64,000 nucleotides of DNA from Chlorocebus sabaeus (taxonomy: Eukaryota; Chordata; Mammalia; Primates; Cercopithecidae), in NCBI RefSeq assembly GCF_047675955.1, contig NC_132927.1, positions 65,887,702 to 65,951,701 on the forward strand, given 5' to 3'. The notes below the pieces were generated by a model. It saw only the letters and a program-made list of their open reading frames with translations, ran no database searches and was not told the origin of the DNA. This document shows, one piece after another, positions 47,515 through 59,040 of this stretch. Position 1 is the first letter of the stretch; every line of letters begins with the position of its first letter. The position numbers and the translations under genes were made by a program.

Positions 47515-47680
47515 TGTTAAACCAACACATATTTAGAACCAACTAGGGGCCACGCCAATTCCAGCAAAGAAGACTAGAGCTCTCCCCTCAAGGAGCACTT
47601 AGTCTACTGGGAAAGGTGGACAAGGAAAAGGAATTTGCATTACAATGTGATAAATTCCACAGTGATGTTGCCGTATGATG
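47515..47680 (-). mobile_element. L2 3' end, antisense
   Basis: 'acacatatttagaaccaact', 'ctcaaggagcacttagtcta' and 'tacaatgtgataaattcc' are antisense L2 3' landmarks. Confidence 0.65.
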
Positions 47681-47820
47681 TCCTGGGAAAACCTTTCTGG
47701 GAATCTCTCAAATCTCATCACCAGAGAGATGTTCATATTAACTTACAAAGAAACCATTTCCTGTCTTCTGAACGCCAGGGCTATGATTCTCAACTTTGTT
47801 GTACAAAGATTCATCTGGGG

Positions 47821-47957
47821 CCTGTAGTCCCAGCTACTCCAGAGGCTGAAGCAGGAGAATGGCATGAACCTGGGAGGTAGAGCTTGCAGTGAGCCGAGAT
47901 TGTGCCACTGCGCTCCAGCCTGGGCGATAGAGTGAGACTCCATCTGAAAAAAAAAAA
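47821..47957 (+). mobile_element. Alu right monomer (5' truncated), sense
   Basis: Begins 'cctgtagtcccagctactcc' and ends in A14. Flanked by AAAGATTCATCTG on both sides (47805-47817 and 47958-47970). Confidence 0.92.
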
Positions 47958-47972
47958 AAAGATTCATCTGAA

Positions 47973-48259
47973 GGCCGGGCGCGGTGGCTCATGCTTGTAA
48001 TCCCAGCACCTTGGGAGGCCGAGGCGGGTGGATCACGAGGTCAAGAGATTGAGACCATCCTGGCTACCACAGTGAAACCCCATCTCTACTAAAAATACAA
48101 AAAATTAGTTCGGCGTGGTGGCGGGCACCTGTAGTCCCAGCTACTCAGGAGGCTGAGGCAAGAGAATGGGGTGAACCTGGGAAGCGGAGCTTGCAGTGAA
48201 CAGAGATCAGGCCACTGCACTCCAGCCTGGGCGACAGAGCGAGACTCCATCTCAAAAAA
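47973..48259 (+). mobile_element. AluY, full length, sense, same target as neighbour
   Basis: Starts GGCCGGGCGCGGTGGCTCAT. Flanked by AAAGATTCATCTG at 47958 and AAAGATTCATCTGGGG at 48260-48275. Confidence 0.94.
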
Positions 48260-48561
48260 AAAGATTCATCTGGGGAAGCTTTTTTTATACACATTCTCCA
48301 AAGTCTCACTTTCAGAAATTCTGATTCAGTCGACCTGAGATTCAGCCTAGGAATAAACATTTTTCATAAACCCCTCAGTGATTTTAATACAGGAGAGGCC
48401 ACAGGTCACACTTAGAACAACATTGCTAATGCGTTTATTGTTTTTGCAACTCATAGACCATACCAGATACTTTCTTGTAGTCTACATGCTTACATGAATG
48501 GCTTATCTAGTTTGCTAAATAATAGATCTTTAAGAGCAGAATATTTTACTTATACATCTTT

Positions 48562-48862
48562 TTTTGTTTGTTTGTTTTGAGACAGGGTCTGTCGCCCAAG
48601 CTAGAGTGCAGTGGCATGATTGTGGCTCACTGCGGTCTTGAACTCCTAGGCCCAAGCAATCTTCCCACCATAGCCTCCCAAGTAGCTGGGACTACAGGCA
48701 GGTGCCACCGTGCCTGGTGTATTTTATTTTATTTTTTTTAATAGAGACAAGATCTCACTACGTTGCCCAGGCTGATCTTGAACTCCTGGGCTCAGGTGAT
48801 CCTCTCGCCTCAGCCTCCCAAAGTGTTGGGGGTTACAGATGTGAGCCACTACGCCTGGCCTT
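48562..48862 (-). mobile_element. AluJ, full length, antisense
   Basis: CTTATACATCTTT occurs at 48549-48561 and 48863-48875. (TTTG)n tail. Confidence 0.92.
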
Positions 48863-48875
48863 CTTATACATCTTT

Positions 48876-49249
48876 ATACTCCTTCAGGGCATAAGAATAG
48901 TACATGAGTAATTGTATATCTTTTGTACTTCGTAAGTCTTTAACAATTTTAGTATAGTCATATTTTGTATTTAAATTTTGATAACTGTATATTGATTTCA
49001 TAATTTAATTTTTTTTAAAAAAAGATTGATATGAGGACATGTTGCTGCTGAGAGGCTAAGAGATGCTAGTGACAAGGTGAGGTGGGGATGGAAGGTGCTC
49101 CTGCACCCCATGGGCCTACGCTTTCAGGTGGGGGCGATGCAAACAGGGCGCCTGCTGCACAGACCAGCTCAGGGAGGTTCCGGCTGCACTAACATGATGC
49201 TGAGAGAATGTCTTAGAAAGGTGCCATTGGGGCTTCATGGGTGGTGTTC
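48876..49249. other. Unique sequence
   Basis: No gene seen. Confidence 0.4.
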
Positions 49250-49389
49250 TTTTTTCTTTTATTAATTTTTGTAGAGACAGGGTCTCACTATGTTGCCCGG
49301 GCTGGTCTTGAACTCCTGAGCTCAAGCCATCCTTCTGCCTTGGTCTCTCAAAGCACTGGGATTACAGGTGTGAGTCACCACACCCAACC
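49250..49389 (-). mobile_element. Alu left monomer (FLAM-like), antisense
   Basis: Left-arm length only ('ttttgtagagacagggtctc' ... 'gagtcaccacacccaacc'). TGTTCTTT flanks both sides. Confidence 0.85.
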
Positions 49390-49420
49390 TAGAGGCTGTG
49401 TTCTTTAAAGTCAAATCTGA

Positions 49421-49708
49421 GGCTGGGCATGATGGCTTGCACCTATAATCCCAGCACTTTGGAAGGCCGAGGCGGGTGGATAACTTGAGGCCAGGAGTTC
49501 GAGATCAGCCTGGCCATCATGGCAAGACTCCGTCTTTACTAAAAGTGCAAAAATTAGCCGGGCGTGTTGGCACACGCCTGTAATTCCAGCTACTCGAGAG
49601 GCTGAGGCACGAGAATCTCTTGAAGCCGGGAGGCAGAGGTTGCAGCGAGCCAAGATTGTACCACTGCACTCCAGCCTGGATGACAAGAGTGAAAAAAATA
49701 AAATAAAA
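49421..49708 (+). mobile_element. AluS, full length, sense
   Basis: AGTCAAATCTGA flanks both ends (49409-49420 and 49710-49721). AAAAT-type tail. Confidence 0.93.
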
Positions 49709-49721
49709 TAGTCAAATCTGA

Positions 49722-51033
49722 CCTCCTACCACATCCCACAATTGTGACAAGCCATTCTCTCAAACGATGTTTCCAGTGGCATTTTGAAGAAAATTCGGAG
49801 GGAAGCCCATGAAGCCCAAGACTCCCACCCAGCTGGACGCTGCCTGCCTTTGCTTGTAACCTCCATTAGGGCACCGTGCCTGACCATACCTGCCTGCAAA
49901 GGCTCTAGGGCTTGCAGGACTTCTGGAGCAGCTGTGCTGAGATGTGGGTCTCAACCATGTGGGTTTGGTTCTGCCCTCTCTATGCTCAGACTAGATCTCT
50001 TTCTAGACGTAAACCTAACTTCCCCTGTGACGCCACATGCGCTGGGCCAGGGATTGTTGCAACCGCCACAGTTCCTGGACCACCCACTCAGCAGCATCCC
50101 AGATGGTGAACCAGAGCCCTAGTTGGGCCTGGAAATCACTGGAAGAGAAATAAAAGAGGATTAAGCTGGGATTACTCTTCCTTCTTATTTACCACTCCCT
50201 GAGAGCTCTTCTTCCCCAGCCTCTGCAGCTGGCCTCTCTTCACAACTGAAACTACCAGCCCCCTTTTGCCCCCCATCATATAGCATTAGCCCTACTCTAA
50301 TCTTTCTAGAAAGTTCTTGCTCTAGAGTCCAGAACAAGTCCAGATATTGAATAAGGCATATTTTGGAGCTCAGGACCCAGTAGGATGTAGCCTAGTAGCT
50401 GTAGCAAAACAGGGAAGATTGGTTAGAAGTGGACCCAGAACTAGACCAGGATGGAGCCCAACTAGTCCCAGGTGCTGTGATGGCACCCACTGCGGTAGTG
50501 CCATCATTGGGCATACTCATATACCCTAGTCCATGCTCAGGGACAGGTGGAGCAAAGCACCTGGGACCTAGAGATACAGTCAAATAGAATTAAGCTAGTC
50601 CATTGGTGGATCAAGGGTCCCTAGCCACTGGGCTGAGTTTGAGGACCTTTTCTTAGGGGGGACTGTACTGCCAGGTAATTTAGCAGAATAGGGAAGCAAC
50701 GCAAGAATCCAGCTGTCAGATCTGTGGGTCAAAGAGCATACGATGACTTCTGAGCAAAACTAGTTTTGATATTTGAACAAAACTAGAGGGAAGAGGGCTG
50801 AGGCTTGGAGATAGGCTTCAGGAATCCTGCCTGCCTGTGATTCTCCTTATAGAATTCAGAGGAGTAAACAATGCCCCATGCCAGGACTGACATAGAATGC
50901 GGAGAGGGTAACCCAGGCAGCCCCAGGTACTCGCCTGGGTCCAAAGGCCAACAGTGGCCTTCAACACTGCAACATTTCTTTACTATATGAGTGGTATCCT
51001 CCATACTCACATGTCATGGTTTGTGCTATCTAA
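49722..51033. other. Unique sequence
   Basis: Short frames (60-112 codons) on both strands, none recognisable. Confidence 0.4.
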
Positions 51034-51044
51034 AAATTAGAATT

Positions 51045-51190
51045 GACCTGTAGTCCCAGCTACTGGGGAGGCTGAGGTAGGAGGATCCCTTGAGGAGCCC
51101 AGGACGTCAGAGCTGCAGTGAATCACGATCATGCCCCCACACTCCAGCTTATGCAACAGAGTGAGACCCCCATCTCAAATAAATAAATAG
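51045..51190 (+). mobile_element. Alu right monomer (AluJ type), sense
   Basis: 'ctgtagtcccagctactggg' to an AAATAAATAAATA tail. The left flank AATTAGAATTGACC pairs with AATCAGAGTTGATC after the next Alu. Confidence 0.88.
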
Positions 51191-51480
51191 GCTGGGCGTG
51201 GTAGCTCATGCCTGTAATCCCAGCACTTTGAGAGGCTGAGCTGGGTGGATCACAAGGTCAGGAGTTTGAGACCAGCCTGGCCAATATGGTAAAACCCTGT
51301 CTCTACTAAAAATACAAAAAATTAGCCAGGCGTGGTGGTGGGCGCCTGTAGTCCCAGCTACTCGGGAGGCTAGGCAGGAGAATCACTTGAACCCAGGAGA
51401 CAGAGGTTGCAGTGGGCTAAGATCCCACCACTGCACTCCAGCCTAGGCGACACAGCGAGACTCTGTCTCAATAAATAAAT
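51191..51480 (+). mobile_element. AluS, inserted in the tail of the preceding Alu
   Basis: Starts GGCTGGGCGTGGTAGCTCAT and ends in an AATAAATAAATAAA tail. The tail sequence on both sides acts as its target duplication. Confidence 0.9.
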
Positions 51481-51494
51481 AAAATCAGAGTTGA

Positions 51495-52052
51495 TCACCA
51501 TGTGTGCCTCTTCAGAATATCTACTGAGCAAAGTGGGGAAACAGGATTAGAAACAAGGTTAGTATCTTTCATTTTTATAGGAACTTAGTGGAAGTGAGAA
51601 TCTTTAGACGTTCCATCTAGTCTAACCTACCAATGTAAGCTGGGACTCCGTAAAGTCCATTATTTTAATTTCTAGAAAAGAATTCCAGGGGCAGATCTAT
51701 TGATATTGCCAAAGAAAATTTTTAAAATGAAATGCTTATCACTTCTTGGTAGATATTTGTGAAAACCTCATATACTTTATATACTTTATATGTTTTATTG
51801 GCAAGAGGTCATACAGGCTAGATTATGTGGTGGGATTTGCTTTTGTTAACATCAAGGGAGGAATGCTAGCTAATTTGTTTGGATGGATGTGTTCTAACAT
51901 TGCTCTAAAAATTATTGCTGGGCATAGTAGGATCATACTAGGATTTCTGTCACCAGAAAAGCCCAGCCTCACTGTCCTTGATGGCTTACTCTGTGGTCAT
52001 GGGGCTCAGAGATGCAGAAGGATACACTTACCTACTTTCCCACTGTCCATTT
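51495..52052. other. Unique sequence
   Basis: The 113-codon frame at 51746-52087 runs into the next Alu tail. No gene called. Confidence 0.4.
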
Positions 52053-52067
52053 TTGCTCACCCTTTTA

Positions 52068-52391
52068 TTTATTTATTTTTTAAATAGAGTCTCGCTCTGT
52101 TGCCAGGCTGGAGTACAGTGGCCCAATCTTGGCTCACTGCAACCTCCGCCTCCTGGGTTCAAGCCATTCTCCTGCCTCAGCCTCTGAGTAGCTGGGACTA
52201 CAGGCACGCACCACCACGGCCAGCTAATTTTTGTATTTTAAGTAGAGAGGGGGTTTCACCAGGTTGGCCAGGATGGTCTCGATCTCTTGACCTCATGATC
52301 CGCTCACCTTGACCTCATGATCCACCCGCCTCAATTTCTTGATCTCATAATCCGCCCACTGGGATTACAGGTGTGAGCCACCATGCCTGGC
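52068..52391 (-). mobile_element. AluS, antisense, with internal triplication
   Basis: Full-length Alu in which a unit of about 27 bp (core 'cttgacctcatgatccgc/accc') occurs three times, 52276-52362, lengthening the left arm. (TTTA)n tail. Confidence 0.9.
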
Positions 52392-53125
52392 TGCTCACAT
52401 TACTTTATAGAAGCCACTACTCCCTTCACCCCTTCCCTATTCAATGGCCATAGAAAGTATCTGCTCATTCCTTTTCCTACTGTATCTTTAAAATTCTATC
52501 AATGCAGTTTTTACATTCCATTTTCTTTAAGATGTTTGTTTATGCTGAAGAACTCATACAGAGTTTTTTTTTTCTCTCTCTCTCTCAGGGGATTAGCATT
52601 TTAGTAAGAGCTGAATAATAAAACTAGACTGTAAAAGCCTGTCAGAAATGTAGTGGTGCATGGCTTACTTCTCATAATTGCCTGGGAACGATTAGGATTG
52701 AACTTTGTTGTTGTTGTTGTTCCAGAGTGAAAAAAACGGGCCAGTTTTCTCTGCCAGGTCACAAGGATGGATGTCGAAGGGGAGATGACCTGTGATATCT
52801 TATAAAACATAAATTCTAATTTTCTAGATAGAAAGGAGGATGTAGCACAAAGTGAGATGGAGTATTAATGAATGGACCACCAGATCTGCTTCGAATGTTT
52901 TTCAGCCGCTGGTAGGTCTTACACTCTGTTGAAAACTTGAGGCAAACACATATATGCGCAAAGACATGGCAGTGATTTCAAGGAAATTGTGGACTCCATG
53001 GCCCTCAGATTAAAGAAAATCCTTGTAGGTCATCAAAATATTTTCTCTATCTTTGGGTTCAACTTTAATCCAGAAGTTAGAATAAATGGATGAAATTTAG
53101 ATTCCAGTCAAGCAAGAAATATACA
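52392..53125. other. Unique sequence with short (TC)n and (TTG)n runs
   Basis: T9 plus (CT)6 at 52564-52588 and (TTG)5 near 52707. No gene seen. Confidence 0.45.
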
Positions 53126-53504
53126 CAGTTGACTGTTAAACAACATGGGTTTGAACTGCATGGGTCCACTTTTACATGGATTTCCTTCCATCTTTGCCAC
53201 CCCTGAGACAAGAAGACCAATCTTTCCTCTTCCTCAGGCTACTCAAGGTGAAGACGACAAGGATGAAAATATTTATGGGGATCCGCTTCCACTTAATGAA
53301 TAGTAAATATCTTTTCCTTCCTTCATGATTACAAAATATAACTCACAACATATGTGTTAATTAACTGTTTGTATTATCAATAAGGCTTTCAATCAACAGA
53401 AAGCTATTAGTAGTTAAGTTTTGGAGGAATCAAAAGTTATATGGAAATTTTTGATTACATGGGGGGCCTGTACTCCTAACCACTGCATTCTTCAAAGGTC
53501 AAGT
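53126..53504 (+). mobile_element. Tigger2-like DNA transposon (non-autonomous)
   Basis: The terminal text 'cagttgactgttaaacaac' and, at the other end, 'gcattcttcaaaggtcaagt' are inverted repeats. Inside are 'gggtttgaactgcatgggtc', 'ttaattaactgtttgtatta' and 'gctattagtagttaagtttt'. About 379 bp, with no transposase frame. Confidence 0.78.
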
Positions 53505-53804
53505 TAAATATGCTTAGTGTTGTGCTAGGTACCGAAGAACCCAGAAACATTGTAAGAGCTCACCCCTGCCTTCCAGGGCTTTGGGAAGACTGCACAAACT
53601 CACACGGGGTATCTTTAAACAAGACAGTATAGAGTTCAGTGCTAAATTGTGTGTTATGGATGAAGAGTGCTACAGGCTCTCAAGAGAGGGAGGTCAATAG
53701 TTTGGTCAAAGAAAATTTCATAAAGATAAAAGGATTTCATTTGTACTTGAAATAATCTCTAGGGCTTAAACAGAGGGGGATGTGGTAACATTCCATAGAG
53801 ACAG
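53505..53804. other. Unique sequence
   Basis: No gene seen. 53600-53760 could be further ancient repeat, unassigned. Confidence 0.4.
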
Positions 53805-54015
53805 TATAGCTCAGGAGAGACAGTACGGGTTTTGGCATATGGTACATCTAGGTTTGAATCACCACTCTGTCCCTTACAGGCTCTATAGCTGTGCTAAAGT
53901 TATTTAATATCCCTGAATTTTAGATTCTTCAACTGTAAAATGGGCATTTTTAAAGAATGGATGGGAGTAATCAGTTAGATAATTTTGTGAAAGTACCTGA
54001 GACAGTGCCATGAAG
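53805..54015 (+). mobile_element. MIR, sense
   Basis: 'aggtttgaatcaccactctg', 'ttcaactgtaaaatgggcat' and 'acctgagacagtgccatg' follow MIR order. Confidence 0.75.
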
Positions 54016-54044
54016 GTAAAAACGTCTCTTGCTTGTGAACACAA

Positions 54045-54145
54045 TCCAAGGGCATTACCCAGGGGCTCACACATAGAAGGTGCTTGACAAATATCTGCAA
54101 GAGGGGTTGAATGAATGAGTGAATGAATCAATGAATAAAAAATAT
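54045..54145 (+). mobile_element. L2/MIR 3'-end fragment, sense
   Basis: 'cacacatagaaggtgcttg', 'acaaatatctgcaag' and GAATGAATGAGTGAATG match the shared L2/MIR 3' end. Confidence 0.65.
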
Positions 54146-54442
54146 GCTGAGGAGTAAGCAATAATGATGAATCTAATGTATGGCAATATATAATTTCTTC
54201 TTTCAAATATATCATGATAAAATCAAAATCTATCAAGAGAATAAAAAGATATGCCATGGGCCAGGAGACAATAACCACGGAACACATATCTGTTAAGGGA
54301 CTGTTGTCCAAAATATACAGAGAACTCTGAAAACTCAATCAGAAGAAAACAAACAACAATTAAAGAATGGGGCAAAGACGTTACCATACACCTCACCAAA
54401 GAAGATACACAAATGGAAAATAAGCATATGAAAAGATATTCC

Positions 54443-54731
54443 GGCCGGCGCGGTGGCTCACGCCTGTAATCCCAGCACTTTGGGAGGCCGAGGCGGGCGG
54501 ATCATGAGGTTAGGAGATCAAGACCATCCTGACTAACACGGTGAAACCCCGTCTCTACTAAATATACAAAAAATTAGCCCGTGGCGGCGCCTGTAGTCCC
54601 AGCTACTCGGGAGGCTGAGGCAGGAGAATGGCGTGAACCCGGGAGGCGGAGCTTATAGTGAGCCGAGATCGCACCACTGCACTCCAGCCTGGGCCACAGA
54701 GCGAGACTCCATCTCAAATAAAAAAAAAAAA
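54443..54731 (+). mobile_element. AluY, full length, sense
   Basis: GAAAAGATATTC (54430-54441) and GAAAAGATGTTC (54732-54743) flank it. A few bases are lost at the start of the right arm. Confidence 0.94.
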
Positions 54732-55428
54732 GAAAAGATGTTCTACATCATATGTCATCAGGGAAACACAAATTAAAATAACAGTGAGATACCACTACAC
54801 ACCTGTCAGAATGGCCAAAATCCAGAACACTGACACCATCAAATGCCGGTGAGGATGTGGAGCAGTGGGAATGCAAAATGGTGTAATTATTTTGGAAAAC
54901 AGTTTGGCAGATTTTTTTTTTTTTTTTTTTTTTACAAAATGAAACATACTCTTACTGTATAATCCAGTAATCATGTTCCTTAGTATTTATCCAAAGGAGC
55001 TGAAAACTTACATCCACACAAAAACCTGCACACAAGTGTTTATAGCAGCTTTATTCATAATTGCCCAAACTTGAGAAGTAACTAAGAGATCCTTCAGTAG
55101 GTGAATGGATAAACTATCATACAATGGAATGATGTGTGGCTATATATAATTTCTCTGTTCAGATATATTGTTATAAAAGCAAATTATATCAACAGAATGA
55201 AAAGATAAGCTACAGACCAGGAGAAAATATTTTGTGCATCTAGTCAATGTAATATTACTCATTGCTAAAAAGAAATGAGCTATTAGGCCATGAAAAAACA
55301 TGGAGGAAACTTAAATGCCTATTACTAAGTGAAAGAAGTCAATCTAAAAAGACTACATGCTGTATGATTCCAACTATGCGACATTCTAGAAAAGGCAAAA
55401 CTATGGCAATAGTGAAAAATTCAGTGGC

Positions 55429-55719
55429 GGCTGGGCACAGTGTCTCATGCCTGTAATCCCAGCACTTTGGGAGGCCAAGGTGGGCGGATTGCCTGAGGTC
55501 AGGAGTTCAAGACCAGCCTGGCCAACATGGTGAAACACTGTCTCTACTAAAAATACAAAAATTAGCTGGACATGGTGGCAAGCGCCTGTAGTCCCATCTA
55601 CTCGGGAGGCTGAGGCATGAGAATCTCTTGAACCTGGGAGATGGAGGTTGCAGTAAACTAAGATTGTGCCTCTGCATGCCGGTCTGGGGAATAGAGCGAG
55701 ACTCTGTCTCCAAAAAAAA
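55429..55719 (+). mobile_element. AluS, full length, sense
   Basis: AAATTCAGTGGC (55417-55428) and AAGTTCAGTGGC (55720-55731) flank it. Confidence 0.93.
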
Positions 55720-56029
55720 AAGTTCAGTGGCCACTGGGTGTTAGGGAAAAGAGAGGGATGAATAGGCAGAGCACAGAGAATTTTCAGGAAAGTGACACTA
55801 TTCTGTAAGCTACTATAATGGTGAATATATGTCATTGTACATTTTTCCAAACCCACAGAATGTACAACACCAAGAGTGAACCCTAATGTAAAAACATTTT
55901 TATTCAAAAAGTCAAATTATAGCTATAGCTATAACTAAAATGCATTCATATTGTGTTCTAGGTTATTCAAGGATAAACTCCCCCATTTCTGGGTTATCTG
56001 GGTTTTTTATAGCTTTATCTCCAGCTCCA

Positions 56030-56640
56030 TAACTCTGATTCTGTATTATTTCCCTTTGTCTTTCATTTTCAGTTTTCAGTAGTGTAATATGATGTTCCTA
56101 CGTGTGATTTTTCTGTATTTACCATTCGGGGTTCCTTGAACTTCATGAATCTGTAGGTTGATGTCATTCATCAGTTTTGGAAAACACTGGCCATTGCTCC
56201 TCAAATATTTCTTCTATCCTATTCTCTCTCCTTTCCAAGTATCTAAGTGCCTATATATTAGACCATTTCACTGCCTCTTACATCTTTTATTTTCTTGTCT
56301 ATTTTTTCCCTATTCTTCTTTTACCTGTGCTTCAATTGATCATTTTAACCTGTCTTTCAATCACAAACATGTCTTCTTCTGTGTCTAATCTGCTATTAAA
56401 CTCATTTAATGGGTAAGAGCAGATTTTTCCACTCAAGAATTTTCGTATTATCCTCTTTTATAGATTCCAAGTCCCGGTAAAAATACCCATCTTTTTTTTT
56501 TCTCTTGTCTTGTACATATTAATCATAGTTTTTTAAAGCCTTTGTCTTTTATGCCCAATATCTGGATTACCTGCGGGTCTGTTTCTATTGCCTATTTTTT
56601 CTCTTAGTTTTCAATCATATGGTACTTTATATGGGGCTTG
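56030..56640 (-). mobile_element. Old L1M fragment, antisense
   Basis: 'ggggttccttgaacttcatg', 'ggttgatgtcattcatcag', 'ctcaaatatttcttctatcc', 'atctggattacctgcgggtc' and 'tttctattgcctattttttc' are antisense L1M 5'-half landmarks, the same zone as 14430-15700. Confidence 0.68.
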
Positions 56641-56847
56641 TAATAGCTGTGTCATTTTATGAGACCAATCCTGTTAGATAAATCCTTAAGAGAGGTCCAG
56701 ATATTTATGGTATGTTCACAAGGCAGATGCTTCTTCCCCAATTCACAAAGATATCTACTTATAAACAAATATCTAAAGAGACAAACATCACTCTCTGGTT
56801 TACACCATTTGGGGTTCTTGAGACTCAGGGATTTCCAGCATTCAATA

Positions 56848-57560
56848 TTCATTCAACAAGTACTTGAGATCCTATTTTGTGCCGGCACTGTTCTAGTGCT
56901 GGGGATTTTTGGTGATCAAGGTAAGGTCTCTGTCCACTGGAATTTGCATTTCATTGAGGAAAGACACAAAAAATAAACAGTAAGAAAATGAACAGCTAAT
57001 CATGAGTGCTGTGCTGATAATTAAAATAGAATGACCTGATAAGAAGCAATGTGGTGACTACTTCGCATTGAATGGTTAGGGAAGAATTATTTCAGGGAAG
57101 GTGACTCCAAAGATGATAATTTAATGACAAGAAGGAACTAGCCAAGTGATTATGGAAAAAGCAGTTGAGGCAGAAGAAAGAACTAGTGCAAGATCCTAAG
57201 AGAGGAATGAGATTGACACGTTCAAGAAAAGGAAAGAAGGTCAGCGTTACAGGAGTGAAGAGGTTGAGAGTCAAAGAACTGAGTCAATAGACAGGAATCC
57301 TATCATGTGGGGCTTTATATGTCAGAGTAAGGAGTTCAGATTTATCCTAAGTGTGATAAGAAGCCACTGAAGGAATTTAAGCAGGAGGGGAACAGGATCT
57401 GCTTTCTATTTTGAAAAAAGTAGTTTTCAGAAGAGCAAGATTGGAAGCTGACGAACAAGTTAGGTGCTAACTGTACTGGTCCAGGAGAAGAATGAGATGA
57501 GATTACCCTCATCCAAGCAGTGGAGATGAACACCTAGATTTGGAAATCATTGGCATGTAG
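56848..57560 (-). mobile_element. L2 LINE 3' half, antisense, about 700 bp
   Basis: 'attcaacaagtacttgag', 'ggcactgttctagtgctggg', 'gggaaggtgactccaaag', 'ggggctttatatgtcagagt', 'agaagccactgaaggaattt' and 'aggaggggaacaggatctg' form a long collinear antisense L2. No frame is intact. Confidence 0.78.
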
Positions 57561-57673
57561 ATGCTATTTGCAGATGTCTCGGGACTAAATGAGACTCCTG
57601 TATTTCTTACCCAAGTCAGTGTATAGAAACATGATATCCTGGAACTGGAAGAGACATTAAAGATCCTTTAGGC

Positions 57674-57971
57674 TGGCTGGGCCCCGTGGCTCACACCTGT
57701 AATGCCAGCACTTTGGGAGGCTAAGGCAGACAGATCACAAGATCAGGAGTTCAAGACCAGCCTGACCAATATGGTGAAACCGCATCTCTACCAAAAATAC
57801 AAAAATTAGCCAGGCGTGGTGGTGTTCGCCTGTAATCTCAGCTGCTCGGGAGGCAGGAGAATTGCTTGAAGCCAGGAGGGGGAGGTTGCAGTGAGCCAAG
57901 ATCACACCACTGCACTCCAGCCTGGGCAACAGAGCAAGACTCCATCTTAAAAAACAAAACAAACAAACAAA
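57674..57971 (+). mobile_element. AluS, full length, sense
   Basis: AAAGATCCTTTAGGC (about 57659-57673) and AAAGATTCTTTAGGC (57972-57986) flank it. Confidence 0.93.
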
Positions 57972-57989
57972 AAAGATTCTTTAGGCCAA

Positions 57990-58090
57990 TCCCATTGTTT
58001 TATAAGTAGGGGAATTGAGGCCTAGTGAGGTTAAGTGCTTTCTGCACAGTCATACAGTTCATCAGAATCTAGGATTTCCTTACTTAGTTC
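57990..58090 (-). mobile_element. MIR, antisense fragment
   Basis: 'ggggaattgaggcctagtg' and 'aggttaagtgctttctgcac' fit the antisense MIR core. Confidence 0.7.
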
Positions 58091-58939
58091 AGTGCGTTTT
58101 CATTACCTTCTGCTTCTGAAAGAGTACAACTTAGCTTCAAAGTTATGGTAAATATTTGTTGAAAGAAATAATTATACTCTGTGCAATATTGGATTTTAAA
58201 TGATCAAAAAATTAAAAAAAAAGAAGAAACCACAAATGCATTGCTTAAAAATATTTCACTAGCAATCAGAATTCAAATAAAGATGCAGCTTCATTGGCAG
58301 ACTAGTTGGCTCAGTGAAAAATGAATGAGCAGAAACATTTTTATCCAAATTATTGTAGCTGATGCAACCTTCTTTTTAAAAGAGTGTTTTAAATTAAAAG
58401 ACCAATCATTTCTTCATCATCTAGAGGGGGAAGAATCTTGTAATGTAAAATCCCATTTGCTGAGTTGTTAGATAGGACAGTAAAATTCCCCAGACCTGGG
58501 TTTACACACACACACACACATATGCACACACATTTACAATTGTATTGCATAGACAGCAAGTGTGTGTCTCGCTGCTACCAAAGCAATACAAAAGGAAGCT
58601 GAGAGAGTCAAGGGAAAACCCTGTCCACGTTGTGTTGACACAGTTAGAGTAAAGTGAAAGAGTCAAAGGCTGAAACCGATACTAAGAACTACTATCAGAT
58701 TTAGCAGAAAAGAGCTCATCTAGGTACTGCAGATAAAATAATATGCCAATAACTGATCGATCATTCCTTTTATGAAAGTACCACTGAGTTGTTTGTGAAA
58801 CCCTCAGTAGCTTTAAAAGATACTCCAAATATCATATCCCAGATATTGTTCCACCTGTCTTTTCTGAAGGCAACAACTGCACCTTTCTCCAGTGCCTGTG
58901 TCCGGTAAACTCTTGGCAACAACATTATAGACAACCACA
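58091..58939. other. Unique sequence with a short (AC)n run
   Basis: An AC run at 58504-58520 followed by ATATGCACACACA. No gene seen. Confidence 0.45.
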
Positions 58940-59040
58940 AGGACTATTTAACCTCTTTGAGCCTCTATTTCCTGATCAGTAAAATGAAGCAGGTGATCAC
59001 TTGGGAATCCCCTGGAGTCTTTGAAATCATCATTCTAAGC
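58940..59040 (+). mobile_element. MIR, sense fragment
   Basis: 'tttaacctctttgagcctct' and 'atttcctgatcagtaaaatg' are MIR core text. Confidence 0.72.

Larger units (their letters stand above)
47781..48430 (+). mobile_element. MER5A-like hAT-Charlie element, split by two Alus
   Basis: 47781-47820 ('atgattctcaactttgttg', 'gattcatctgggg') joins 48276-48430 ('gaaattctgattcagtcgac', 'ctcagtgattttaatacag', 'acacttagaacaacattg'). The ends are inverted-repeat-like, as in MER5A. Two Alus lie in the middle. Confidence 0.62.
54180..55905 (+). mobile_element. L1M ORF2 3' part and 3'UTR, sense, Alu-interrupted
   Basis: 'aaaatatacagagaactctg', 'cacctcaccaaagaagata', 'ctggtgaggatgtgg'-like, 'ttggaaaacagtttggcag', 'cacacaaaaacctgcacaca', 'aatggataaactatcata', 'gattccaactatgcgacatt' and 'aacaccaagagtgaacccta' run in L1MA/MB order. 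A T23 run breaks it at about 54911-54933, Alus at 54443 and 55429 interrupt it, and a duplicated block lies at 55137. No intact frame. Confidence 0.88.

Noticed and set aside
47805..48275. Three spaced identical 13-mers suggesting a CRISPR-like array
   Set aside because: They are Alu target-site duplications in primate DNA, and the 'spacers' are Alus.
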